Shown here: positions 32,388-40,204 of the stretch, piece by piece
Position numbering within the stretch: the first letter of the stretch is position 1
How the letters are laid out: the number at the start of each line of letters is the position of its first letter
NCBI GenBank assembly: GCA_017625065.1
Contig: JAGALS010000016.1
Span: forward strand, 58,157-122,156
Reading direction: 5' to 3'
DNA: 64,000 nucleotides
DNA from: Clostridia bacterium
GTDB taxonomy: Bacteria; Bacillota; Clostridia; Oscillospirales; CAG-272
Position numbers and translations under genes: made by a program
The notes under the pieces: generated by a model
Database searches by the model: none
What the model saw: the letters and a program-made list of their open reading frames with translations, nothing else
Told to the model about the DNA's origin: nothing

Positions 32388-33656
32388 ATGACTTTGTCCA
32401 TATCAAAGCGTGTTAAGGGCTTTACCTACCTTTTGACACTGGTCTATTTTGGCAGCTACGTGATGCGGATCAACTTTGCCGCGATGCTAGCGACCATTTA
32501 TCCCGATATCGGTGTGACGAAAAGCGCGATTTCCGTGGTCATCACGGGTCTTACGATCTTTTACGGCAGCGGTCAGATCATCAATGGCATTTTGGGAGAC
32601 AAGATCAAGCCGAAATATATGCTCACCGTGGGGCTTTCGCTGGCGGCGGCGTGTAACATTGGTATGTTCTTTTGCCAAACCGTTCCGTGGATGACGGCGG
32701 TCTGGTGCATCAACGGCTTCGCGCACTCGATGCTCTGGCCCCCCATCGTCCGTCTGATGTCTACGTATTTGAACGATGCCGAGTATAACTATGCCACGGT
32801 GCGACTCTATTGGGGCTCGTCGTGCGGTACGATCCTGATCTACACACTTTGCCCGTTGCTCTTGAAGATCATCACCTGGCGTTGGATCATTCTTTGCTAT
32901 GCCTTTGTGGGACTTGCTATCGTTGCGGCTTGGGTGCTTCTCTCGCCCCGTGTGCTCAAAAAAGAGCCTTCCGTACAGGAGGAGTCGGACGATCCGCAGC
33001 AGAGTATCAATATTCCCGAAAGAAAGGAGGTTCCGCTGCCTTCCCGTATCTGGATCTCTGTCGCGATGATCTTCTTTGCTATCATTTTGATGGGAATGCT
33101 CCGCGACGGCGTGACCAACTGGATGCCCTCGTATTTGCTGGAAAGCTTCGGTATGCCTGCCGAAAACGCCATTTTCGCGACGGTCATCCTGGCGGTGTTC
33201 AGTATGATCAGCTACTCCTTGTATGATGCGCTGTATCGCAAGGTCTTTCCCAATGAGGTCGTTTGTGCGGCGGTGATCTTTGGCGGCTCTGCTGTTTGCG
33301 GCGTGGCGCTTTACCTGATCAATTTGTTTGCATCCTCGGCGATCGTTTCGATGCTCTTTATGGCATTGATCGTTTCGGGAATGCACGGTGTGAATATGAT
33401 GCTGATCTCGATCGTGCCCAAGCGCTTTGCGAAAAGCGGAAAGGTCTCGACCTTCTCGGGTCTGCTCAATGCGGGCACCTACGTGGGTGCGGCGATCGCC
33501 ACCCCTGCGTTTGCCTTGATCGCTGAAAATTACAGCTGGAACATCAATGTTCTGGTTTGGGGCATTCTTGCAGCAGCAGGTACCGCTGTCTGCCTTGCAG
33601 TCGTGCCGCTTTGGAAGAAATTCCGCAGGGAATACTCCGACAATCCCGAAATCTAA
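32388..33656 (+). CDS. MFS transporter, organophosphate:phosphate antiporter type
   Basis: A 422-residue permease with 12 hydrophobic segments. The start (SKRVKGFTYLLTLVYFGSYVMRINFAAML), GQIINGILGDKIKPK, the helix-4/5 region WPPIVRLMSTYL and RDGVTNWMPSYLLE in helix 7 are features of the GlpT/UhpT/UhpC group. Such proteins exchange glycerol 3-phosphate or hexose phosphates for phosphate. GAAAGGAG fixes ATG 32388. It stands alone with its own promoter and terminator. The substrate is inferred from family only. Confidence 0.8.
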   Translation: MTLSISKRVKGFTYLLTLVYFGSYVMRINFAAMLATIYPDIGVTKSAISVVITGLTIFYGSGQIINGILGDKIKPKYMLTVGLSLAAACNIGMFFCQTVPWMTAVWCINGFAHSMLWPPIVRLMSTYLNDAEYNYATVRLYWGSSCGTILIYTLCPLLLKIITWRWIILCYAFVGLAIVAAWVLLSPRVLKKEPSVQEESDDPQQSINIPERKEVPLPSRIWISVAMIFFAIILMGMLRDGVTNWMPSYLLESFGMPAENAIFATVILAVFSMISYSLYDALYRKVFPNEVVCAAVIFGGSAVCGVALYLINLFASSAIVSMLFMALIVSGMHGVNMMLISIVPKRFAKSGKVSTFSGLLNAGTYVGAAIATPAFALIAENYSWNINVLVWGILAAAGTAVCLAVVPLWKKFRREYSDNPEI

Positions 33657-33698
33657 AAAAAGAGAGTCTGCGCCGCGGCGCGGACTCTCTTTTTTTTG
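33655..33698. terminator. Terminator after the MFS gene
   Basis: AGAGAGTC (33661-33668) pairs with GACTCTCT (33683-33690) with an inner GC hairpin; A-run upstream and T-run downstream. Confidence 0.9.
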
Positions 33699-33729
33699 CT
33701 TGTAAAACCACAAAAACCTTGCTTTGACA

Positions 33730-33758
33730 TTGACACGGCGGATAAAATGCGGTACAAT
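33730..33758 (+). promoter_or_regulatory. Promoter of the CPBP protease-tadA pair
   Basis: TTGACA (33730-33735), 17 bp, TACAAT (33753-33758). Confidence 0.75.
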
Positions 33759-33787
33759 AATAAGGTAGATCAAAAAAAGAGGAGGGG

Positions 33788-34789
33788 ATGCGCGTGACAC
33801 CGATCGAAGCAAAATACCGTGACACCGTCAATCGGCTGGCGTTTGCGCTGCTGATCTTTGAGGGGCTGTTTCTGCTGTTCGGCGTGGTGATCGGCATCGT
33901 GCCGTTTTTCACCGAGTCGCTTGCCGAGCGGACGGCGAATATCATTTTCGAGATCGTTTACGGCTTGATCTATGCCTCGGTTTTTGTGGCGCCCGTCTTC
34001 TTTTTCCGTTTGTTCTCGCGCGGCAAGTCCGTCGAGCCGATGTTCTTGGAGCGCAAGCTCCCGCGTGAAACCTTGCCCTATATTTTTATGGGCATTGCGA
34101 TCATCACCGCGGCGGCGTACGTGAATTCCTTCATCGTGAGCGCGTTCGATTACAGCGCCTTTTCTGAGGAGATGCTGTGGGGGCAGGATGTCAGCGCCAA
34201 TTATCAAGTCGTGCTGATGCTCTTTACCACCGCGGTGGTTCCCGCCTTTGTGGAGGAGTTTTTGTTCCGCGGACTGATCCTTTCCAATCTCTTGCCCTAT
34301 GGGCGCACGACCGCGATCTTTGCAAGCGCGCTGCTCTTCGGTGTGATGCACCAGAACGTCGAGCAGCTCTTCTACGCCACCGTGGCGGGGCTTGTGCTTG
34401 GATATCTGTACGTAAAAACCAGATCGATCTGGGTCTGCGTGCTGCTTCATTTTGTGAACAATTTCACCTCGGTGCTGCAGACCGTTCTTGCCGAGCGCCT
34501 GGGCGAAATGACCGCAAACACCGTGATCGGCGTGATGCAGGGCGTGATCTTTGCCATTGGTCTTTGTTCTGCAATTTACTTGCTGCTGCGTGAGCCGGAT
34601 CGGCGCAAGGAGATCTTGAAAACAGGTGTCTTTGAGCTTGATCTGCCTGCCGATCCCGAATACGTTGCAAATGAGATCCCCTTAAAGCGCCGCGTGCGCC
34701 TCTTTTTCTCGATCCCTATGATCGCATTTTTGACCGCGTGTGCCATTCAGATGGGCGCATTGATTCTGGCAGCGCTCTTTCTGTTTTGA
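33788..34789 (+). CDS. CPBP-family intramembrane glutamic protease
   Basis: A 333-residue membrane protein of about eight helices with the three CPBP motifs: EEFLFRG, FGVMHQN and LHFVNN, which supply the catalytic Glu and His residues of Abi/CAAX-type proteases. Members process peptides or prenylated proteins; the substrate here is unknown. The start is either ATG 33788, almost touching AGGAGG, or GTG 33794 at better spacing. A 65-residue C-terminal extension ends in another hydrophobic hairpin. It is followed by tadA with nine bases between. Confidence 0.85.
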   Translation: MRVTPIEAKYRDTVNRLAFALLIFEGLFLLFGVVIGIVPFFTESLAERTANIIFEIVYGLIYASVFVAPVFFFRLFSRGKSVEPMFLERKLPRETLPYIFMGIAIITAAAYVNSFIVSAFDYSAFSEEMLWGQDVSANYQVVLMLFTTAVVPAFVEEFLFRGLILSNLLPYGRTTAIFASALLFGVMHQNVEQLFYATVAGLVLGYLYVKTRSIWVCVLLHFVNNFTSVLQTVLAERLGEMTANTVIGVMQGVIFAIGLCSAIYLLLREPDRRKEILKTGVFELDLPADPEYVANEIPLKRRVRLFFSIPMIAFLTACAIQMGALILAALFLF

Positions 34790-34798
34790 GGTGATGTG

Positions 34799-35290
34799 AT
34801 GATGCAAAACAAGGAAAAGTGCCAAGACGGTATGAAAAATCAGCAAGAATTCGATCTTGCCGCTATGCAGATGGCGCTTGTTGAAGCGCGTGCGGCGGCA
34901 AACGAGGGTGAAACGCCGATCGGCGCGGTGCTCGCTTGCGGCGAGCAGGTGATCGCCACCGCTCATAATCAAAAAGAGCTGCTCAACGACGTCAGCGCTC
35001 ATGCCGAGATCAAGGTGCTGCGCGACGCGGGAAAGCAGCGGGGCGATTGGCGGCTGTCCGACTGTACGCTTTATGTGACGCTTGAGCCGTGCCCGATGTG
35101 CACAGGGGCTATTCTGGCGGCAAGAGTGGGACGCGTGGTCTACGGTGCGAAGAACCCCGTTGCGGGCGCTATGGGCAGTGTGATCGATCTGCCGCGCTAT
35201 CCGCTTGGATCAAAGCCCGTTGTGATCAGCGGCGTGATGGAGGATGCCTGCAGGGAGCTGCTGCAGGACTTTTTCCGCAACTGTCGATAA
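34799..35290 (+). CDS. tadA: tRNA-specific adenosine deaminase
   Basis: A 163-residue zinc deaminase with AHAEIKVLRDAG (His and catalytic Glu) and EPCPMCTGAIL (two zinc Cys), the TadA motifs. It converts A34 to inosine in tRNA-Arg(ACG). An N-terminal extension of about 20 polar residues precedes the core. Start codons GTG 34796, ATG 34799 and ATG 34802 compete; GAGGTG fits 34799 best. It lies just behind the CPBP gene. Confidence 0.93.
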   Translation: MMQNKEKCQDGMKNQQEFDLAAMQMALVEARAAANEGETPIGAVLACGEQVIATAHNQKELLNDVSAHAEIKVLRDAGKQRGDWRLSDCTLYVTLEPCPMCTGAILAARVGRVVYGAKNPVAGAMGSVIDLPRYPLGSKPVVISGVMEDACRELLQDFFRNCR

Positions 35291-35330
35291 GAAAAATACA
35301 GGCTTGCCTCTCTAAAAAGCGCGAAAGCAC

Positions 35331-35359
35331 TTGAAGTTTGTTGAAAAATGTGGTATACT
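35331..35359 (+). promoter_or_regulatory. Promoter of hpt
   Basis: TTGAAG (35331-35336), 17 bp, TATACT (35354-35359). Confidence 0.7.
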
Positions 35360-35390
35360 ATAACAAACTTTCAAAAAAGAGGTAACAAGA

Positions 35391-35945
35391 ATGAAAGCGA
35401 TCGGTTCTGTTGAAGATTTTAACAGCTGCATTAAAAGAGTGATCATCACAAAGGAAGAGATCGATGCCGCCATCAAAAAGGCGGGCAAGGAGATCGATCG
35501 GATCTATGACGGACGTCCGATCCTGCTGGTCAGTGTTCTCAAGGGCGCGTTTGTCTTTATGGCTGACCTTTGCCGTGCCGTATCGGTTCCGTGCCATATC
35601 GGCTTTATGTGCGCGAAAAGCTACTATGAGGGCACGACCTCCTCGGGTGTTGTCAAGATCACGATGGACTTGGACCAGGACGTCAGCAAGTATCACGTCG
35701 TCGTGGTAGAGGATATCATCGACACGGGCAGAACGCTGAACGATATCGTAAAGCTTTTGAAGTCTCGCAATCCGCTTTCTCTGCACGTTGTGGCACTTTT
35801 GGACAAGCCCTCCAGACGTCTGGTGGAGTTTGAAGCAGATCTCGCGCTGTTTACCATTCCCGATCATTTTGTGATCGGCTACGGCCTTGACTGCGCGGAA
35901 TACTTCAGAAACCTTCCTTACATCGCAGAATATAACCAAGAATAA
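35391..35945 (+). CDS. hpt: Hypoxanthine phosphoribosyltransferase
   Basis: A 184-residue purine salvage enzyme. The PRPP-binding motif VVVVEDIIDTGRTL lies near residues 103-116, LLVSVLKGAFVFMADL near 45-60 and the flexible-loop SYYEGTTSSG near 85-95. It makes IMP or GMP from the base and PRPP. AGAGGT precedes the ATG. It has its own promoter and shares a bidirectional terminator with the DUF368 gene. Confidence 0.94.
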   Translation: MKAIGSVEDFNSCIKRVIITKEEIDAAIKKAGKEIDRIYDGRPILLVSVLKGAFVFMADLCRAVSVPCHIGFMCAKSYYEGTTSSGVVKITMDLDQDVSKYHVVVVEDIIDTGRTLNDIVKLLKSRNPLSLHVVALLDKPSRRLVEFEADLALFTIPDHFVIGYGLDCAEYFRNLPYIAEYNQE

Positions 35946-35983
35946 AACAAAGGGCGCCAACCGCGGTTGGCGCCCTTTGTTTT
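35944..35983. terminator. Bidirectional terminator between hpt and the DUF368 gene
   Basis: A perfect 20-bp stem, from AAAACAAAGGGCG on the left to CGCCCTTTGTTTT on the right, overlapping both stop codons. Confidence 0.92.
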
Positions 35984-37022
35984 ATTTATCAATATTTTCT
36001 TCAACGTTGAGAGCAGACTCTGTCGCATCGTTCGCGGTCGGTGCAGTATCCTCGCGATTTGTTTTATCAGGCATAGGATCGGCGGATTTTGCCGCCTGCT
36101 CGATCTCGGCGGCGACTGCCTCGGTATTCTTGGGGAGCAAGCCGATATAGCGCAGCACGAAGGGGATCCAGGTGTAGGCAAAGAAGCCTGCGGCGAACAG
36201 TACGATCGCCCAAACCATCTGCGGTCCTGTAAAGTGGACCCAGAAATTGTCGTTGTCGACCACACATTTTTTGAGAACGATCAGCGGTGCCACACAAACC
36301 AGCGCGTAGTTGACACAGTGCACCTGACGGGGGTAGCGTTTGGTGAGATAGCGCAGACCCTTCGAGAGGAAGAAGGAGCCGACACCGTAACCGATCACGT
36401 AAGAAAGGAACAGGAAGAGACGGGCGGGATTGGTGATCAACGTCACGAAATTGCCCATCAGATTGATCAGGGCGTAATAGTAGCCGAGCGCCATCAACGT
36501 AACGGCGAAGTCGACACCGGGGATGACAAGCGTTGTCGAGGTGACAACACCCACAAAGAAAAGGATGAAGTAATCGATAAGACGAATCTCTTCAAAGATC
36601 AGATCCTGCTTGCTGGAAACAAGGAAGGTGTACAGCAGGAACAGGATGGCAACGACCACCATGATCAAAATGTTGATCGGCTTTTTAAAGTCCTTGCGCG
36701 TTTCCACCGTCATACGCGGAATGGTGCCAATCAAGAAGCCAAGCACGGCGCCGACCATGGGAACGGGGAAGGCGATATAAACGGTATTGACCGCTACCGC
36801 GCCGACGAGTGAGCCTGCCGCGTAGCCCGACACCAGAATCGCAAGAAAAGTTAAGCTCTTCTTTGGCTTGCTGAATACATGACTGATGGCGTAGATCATG
36901 TCATAATATACCAAGAAGATGATCGCAATGGTGCTGGAGCTGAGCCCGGGGATCGCAAGTCCGCAAAATCCCATCAGCATGGCTATGAAAAACAGAGCCA
37001 ATTTGTTTCTAGAGTGATTCAT
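35982..37022 (-). CDS. popT: DUF368 membrane protein, PopT-type polyprenyl-phosphate translocase
   Basis: A 346-residue polytopic protein. MGFCGLAIPGLSSSTIAIIF, GFLIGTIPRM and TTLVIPGVDFAVTLMALGYY are the paired DUF368 motifs (the PG-containing re-entrant hairpins). DUF368 proteins were shown to recycle undecaprenyl phosphate across the membrane for wall synthesis (PopT). The C-terminal 45 residues are hydrophilic and acidic. The start at 37022 has GGAAAGGTG upstream. It stands alone, convergent with hpt. The assignment is strong for family and moderate for function. Confidence 0.85.
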   Translation of the reverse strand: MNHSRNKLALFFIAMLMGFCGLAIPGLSSSTIAIIFLVYYDMIYAISHVFSKPKKSLTFLAILVSGYAAGSLVGAVAVNTVYIAFPVPMVGAVLGFLIGTIPRMTVETRKDFKKPINILIMVVVAILFLLYTFLVSSKQDLIFEEIRLIDYFILFFVGVVTSTTLVIPGVDFAVTLMALGYYYALINLMGNFVTLITNPARLFLFLSYVIGYGVGSFFLSKGLRYLTKRYPRQVHCVNYALVCVAPLIVLKKCVVDNDNFWVHFTGPQMVWAIVLFAAGFFAYTWIPFVLRYIGLLPKNTEAVAAEIEQAAKSADPMPDKTNREDTAPTANDATESALNVEENIDK

Positions 37023-37146
37023 GACACCTTTCCAACGCCATATATTGGCGTAAAATAAAATAATTATAACAATATGTAGTAGAATATCATACAATTGTGA
37101 ACATCATATGAATTTTTGAAGGGAGCGCAAAAAATATTTTAGATCT

Positions 37147-38220
37147 TTAACTATTTTTTGGAATCGCCACAAGATCGATGTCCCACGCGGGCACACTGCG
37201 CTCTCTGGTCAGATAAAAATCATAGCGGTCCGCATATGCCTTCAGCTGCAGGGGAATTGAGAACAGATCGGCGCTGCGATGGTAAAGCGCCACGCGCAGG
37301 GCAGGGGTATGGGCACGAATGGTCTCGGCAGAGCCGACAAGCGCCTCAGCCTCGGCACCTTCGATGTCGTATTTCACGTAATCGACCGCCCTGCCGCAAA
37401 GCAGACGATCAAGTGTGGCGGTGTTCACCGTGATACGGGATCTTCCCGTGCAAAGCCCCGCGTTTCGATTGCCCGAATCGTCAAATTCCGCTGTTCCCAC
37501 ACGGTCGCAGACAGCAACCTGATGGCATTCCACCTCAAGCTCTGTCAAGGTGTCGCGCCACGCCGAGAGCTTGCGGAAGTTGCGTCGGTCTGGCTCGGCG
37601 GCAAGGATAAAGGAAAGGGGAAAGCGCGCAAGCGCATCTCGTGCGCTGTCGCCCGTATATGCGCCAAGATCGGCGATGCGCCGAATCTGACGCGGAGAGG
37701 CTTTGAGATAGTCCCACGCGCTTTTTTCGCTGATTGCGTGAAGCAAGGTGTCAAGCGAGCCGTTGAGGCGAAAATCGATGATGCTGTCAAACAGCTTTTT
37801 CGACTCCTCATCGGAAAACAGCGCGCGCGCCGCCGCGATCTCGTCCTTGTGCGCGGTATAAAATTCCGCATCAAAAACAGGACCGCCGCACACGGGCATA
37901 TCGGGTACAAGCAGCTCGTAAGTGTCGGCGACCCTTTGAATGGCCTCCAACACATCGGGGCGCGCCGAGCCGAAGGCAAGCAGAATGACACATTCGTTTT
38001 GCGCGTAGCGCTCCCTCACCTCAGAGAAGGAAAGAACGGTCTTATCATGGAAAACTTGTCCGCGCACAAAGCCGTCACTTGCGAAAAATTCCGTAACGGG
38101 TATGTTTTTTGACGACAAATGGGCAATGATCTTGTCCGCACCGTTGCCCATACCGTAAAGCAGGACCGCGCGCTTTTCCTGTGCTAGCCTTGAAAAAAGA
38201 TCGGGATGATATTCTGACAT
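37147..38220 (-). CDS. FkbM-family methyltransferase
   Basis: A 357-residue protein. Residues 15-110 form a Rossmann-like N-domain (LLYGMGNGADKIIAHLSSKN). The second half is an FkbM SAM-dependent methyltransferase: IADLGAYTGDSARDAL as motif I, AAEPDRRNF as motif II, DYVKYDIEGAEAEAL and a final beta strand. FkbM members methylate sugars or polyketides; with no biosynthetic neighbours the target is unknown. AGAGG precedes the ATG. Its upstream gap to the HIT gene is filled by the second palindromic repeat. Confidence 0.8.
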   Translation of the reverse strand: MSEYHPDLFSRLAQEKRAVLLYGMGNGADKIIAHLSSKNIPVTEFFASDGFVRGQVFHDKTVLSFSEVRERYAQNECVILLAFGSARPDVLEAIQRVADTYELLVPDMPVCGGPVFDAEFYTAHKDEIAAARALFSDEESKKLFDSIIDFRLNGSLDTLLHAISEKSAWDYLKASPRQIRRIADLGAYTGDSARDALARFPLSFILAAEPDRRNFRKLSAWRDTLTELEVECHQVAVCDRVGTAEFDDSGNRNAGLCTGRSRITVNTATLDRLLCGRAVDYVKYDIEGAEAEALVGSAETIRAHTPALRVALYHRSADLFSIPLQLKAYADRYDFYLTRERSVPAWDIDLVAIPKNS

Positions 38221-38254
38221 AACAACCTCTTTTTAAAATAACGAATGCAAAAAA

Positions 38255-38375
38255 GCCTCCCTTGTGTAAAGGGAGGTGGCGTGCGGGGCACGACGGAGGG
38301 ATTGATCAAAAAATGCTCTGAAAACAATCCCCCACCCTCGCACAAGCTCGGGAGCTCCCTTTGCACAAGGGAGCC
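38255..38375. repeat. MITE-like palindromic repeat, copy B
   Basis: The 121-bp counterpart of the 3917-4035 element. Ends are CTCCCTTGTGTAAAGGGAG (one base different from copy A) and CTCCCTTTGCACAAGGGAG, again inverted. The interior shares GGAGGGATTG but is otherwise diverged. On the minus strand the end at 38276-38251 carries six T's and would act as terminator for the aspartate kinase-HIT operon. Confidence 0.8.
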
Positions 38376-38392
38376 TTTACAAGCCATATCAC

Positions 38393-38731
38393 TTAAGCCA
38401 TATTTTCCGAGAGCTTTTTGCCGCCCAGCACGTGGAAGTGCAGATGCTTTACCGATTGGCATCCGTCCTCGCCACAATTCGTGATGACGCGGTAGCCGTT
38501 CGTCAGCCCTTCTGCCTTTACGATCGCGGGGATCGCCTCAAAGATCTTCGCGACGAGCGCGCTGTTCTCGGGGTTGATGCCGTCGGCAGAGGCAATGTGG
38601 TTTTTCGGGATCACCAAAACGTGTACGGGGGCTTGGGGCGCAATGTCGCGAAAGGCGTAGACCCACTCGTTTTCAAACACCTTAGCGGAGGGGATCTCGC
38701 CCGCTATGATCTTACAAAAAAGGCAATCCAT
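38393..38731 (-). CDS. HIT-family nucleotide-binding protein (HinT-like)
   Basis: A 112-residue HIT protein with CxxC (CLFCKI), the AFRDIAPQAPVHVLVIPKNHI block and the HIT motif KHLHFHVLGGKKL, whose His residues catalyse hydrolysis of adenosine phosphoramidates. AAGGAG lies seven bases before ATG 38731. It follows aspartate kinase by 11 bases. Cellular role is generic housekeeping and not well defined in this group. Confidence 0.92.
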   Translation of the reverse strand: MDCLFCKIIAGEIPSAKVFENEWVYAFRDIAPQAPVHVLVIPKNHIASADGINPENSALVAKIFEAIPAIVKAEGLTNGYRVITNCGEDGCQSVKHLHFHVLGGKKLSENMA

Positions 38732-38742
38732 TTTTATTCTCC

Positions 38743-40068
38743 TTATTTGACGAATTCCTTGAAAATGGCGGATAGAGCAGTCTCGTAAGCATCCTCGTCC
38801 ACACCAAGAATGATGTTGAGCTCGCTGGAGCCCTGGTCGATCATACGGATGTTGACACCTGCATTGGAAACGGCGTTGAACACGCGCGCGGCGGTGCCCT
38901 TCGCTTTGACCATGCCGCGACCCACCACGGCGATCAGGCAAAGACCGTCCAGGATCTCGACGTGATCGGCGCGCACCAGGCGGCTGATCGAGTTCATAAT
39001 GCGCTCTCTCTTGCCTTCAAGGCAGGGGGTCGCGACCACGATGCTCATAGTATCGATGCCAGAGGGCAGATGCTCAAAGGAAATATCGTGATCCTCAAGG
39101 ATCTCCAGCACGCGGCGGCCAAAGCCGACCTCGGCGTTCATCATATCCTTTTCGATATGGATGACCGAGAAGCCCTTCTTGCCCGCAACGCCCGTGATGA
39201 TGCGCTTGGCGTCATAGCCGGTCGCGCTGGAAACGATCATTGTGCCTGCATCCTCGGGGGCATTGGTGTTACGGATATTGATCGGAATATCGGCATAGCG
39301 CACGGGGAAGATCGCCTCGTCGTGCAGGACTGTCGCACCCATATACGAGAGCTCGCGCAGCTCGCGGTAGGTGATGGTCTCGATGGGGGGCGGATTGTCC
39401 ACGACACGGGGGTCGGCCATCAAAAAGCCCGATACGTCGGTCCAGTTTTCGTACAGATCGGCATTGACGGCGCGCGCAACGATCGAGCCCGTGATGTCCG
39501 AGCCGCCGCGCGAGAAGGTCTTGACGGTGCCGTTGGGCATCGAGCCGTAGAAGCCGGGGATGACGGCATACTCGTGCTTTTTCAGCTCCTCGGAAAGGAT
39601 GGCGTTGGTGCGCTCCTCGTCAAAGGTGCCGTTCTCACGGAAGAAGATGACACTCTCGGCATCGACGAAGGCAAAGCCGAGGTACTTGGCAAGGATCAGA
39701 CCGTTGAGGTACTCACCGCGGGATGCGGCATAGTCACGGCCCGAGGCGTGCATCATCGCGTTCTTGACGTAATTGAGCTCGCCCGAAATATCGAAGTCAA
39801 GCCCAAGGTCGCTGATGATATCGTTATAGCGACGGCGGATGTTTTCGTAATAGGTGTCGATCGCCTCAGCGCTTTCGTGCGCGCGGATCATCTCGTAGCA
39901 GTGGTACAGCATATCGGTGACCTTCACGTCATCCTTGCTACGCTTGCCGGGAGCGGAGGGAACCACGTAACGGCGTGCGGGGTCTGTGCGGATGATATCC
40001 GCAACTCTTTTGAAGTGCTCTGCATCGGCAAGCGAGCTGCCGCCGAATTTTACAACTTTAGTCAGCAT
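38743..40068 (-). CDS. Aspartate kinase with two ACT domains
   Basis: A 441-residue aspartokinase: KFGGSSLADAEHF at the start, SRGGSDITGSIVARAV as the substrate loop, ENWTDVSGF, then two C-terminal ACT modules (VIHIEKDMMNAEVGFG; CLIAVVGRGM ... IDQGSSELNIILGVD) that sense amino acids. It makes aspartyl phosphate, feeding lysine, threonine and methionine. CACGAGGAG precedes the ATG. No riboswitch lies upstream, so control is likely allosteric plus a possible operator in the promoter spacer. It is far from the dap genes. Confidence 0.94.
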   Translation of the reverse strand: MLTKVVKFGGSSLADAEHFKRVADIIRTDPARRYVVPSAPGKRSKDDVKVTDMLYHCYEMIRAHESAEAIDTYYENIRRRYNDIISDLGLDFDISGELNYVKNAMMHASGRDYAASRGEYLNGLILAKYLGFAFVDAESVIFFRENGTFDEERTNAILSEELKKHEYAVIPGFYGSMPNGTVKTFSRGGSDITGSIVARAVNADLYENWTDVSGFLMADPRVVDNPPPIETITYRELRELSYMGATVLHDEAIFPVRYADIPINIRNTNAPEDAGTMIVSSATGYDAKRIITGVAGKKGFSVIHIEKDMMNAEVGFGRRVLEILEDHDISFEHLPSGIDTMSIVVATPCLEGKRERIMNSISRLVRADHVEILDGLCLIAVVGRGMVKAKGTAARVFNAVSNAGVNIRMIDQGSSELNIILGVDEDAYETALSAIFKEFVK

Positions 40069-40116
40069 AATGAACTCCTCGTGGGATTATTGATTCAGTA
40101 AAAACTACTGTTTATT

Positions 40117-40145
40117 ATTATATGAATATTCATATTATCTGTCAA
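40117..40145 (-). promoter_or_regulatory. Aspartate kinase promoter containing a 16-bp palindrome
   Basis: On the minus strand TTGACA (40145-40140), 17 bp, TATAAT (40122-40117). The spacer holds the perfect palindrome ATATGAATATTCATAT (40120-40135), a possible operator. Confidence 0.7.
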
Positions 40146-40204
40146 GAGGTTGACGGGGGTTTTCCAAAAAAATGGCACAAAAAAGCGAATTTTGGTACAC
40201 GCGA

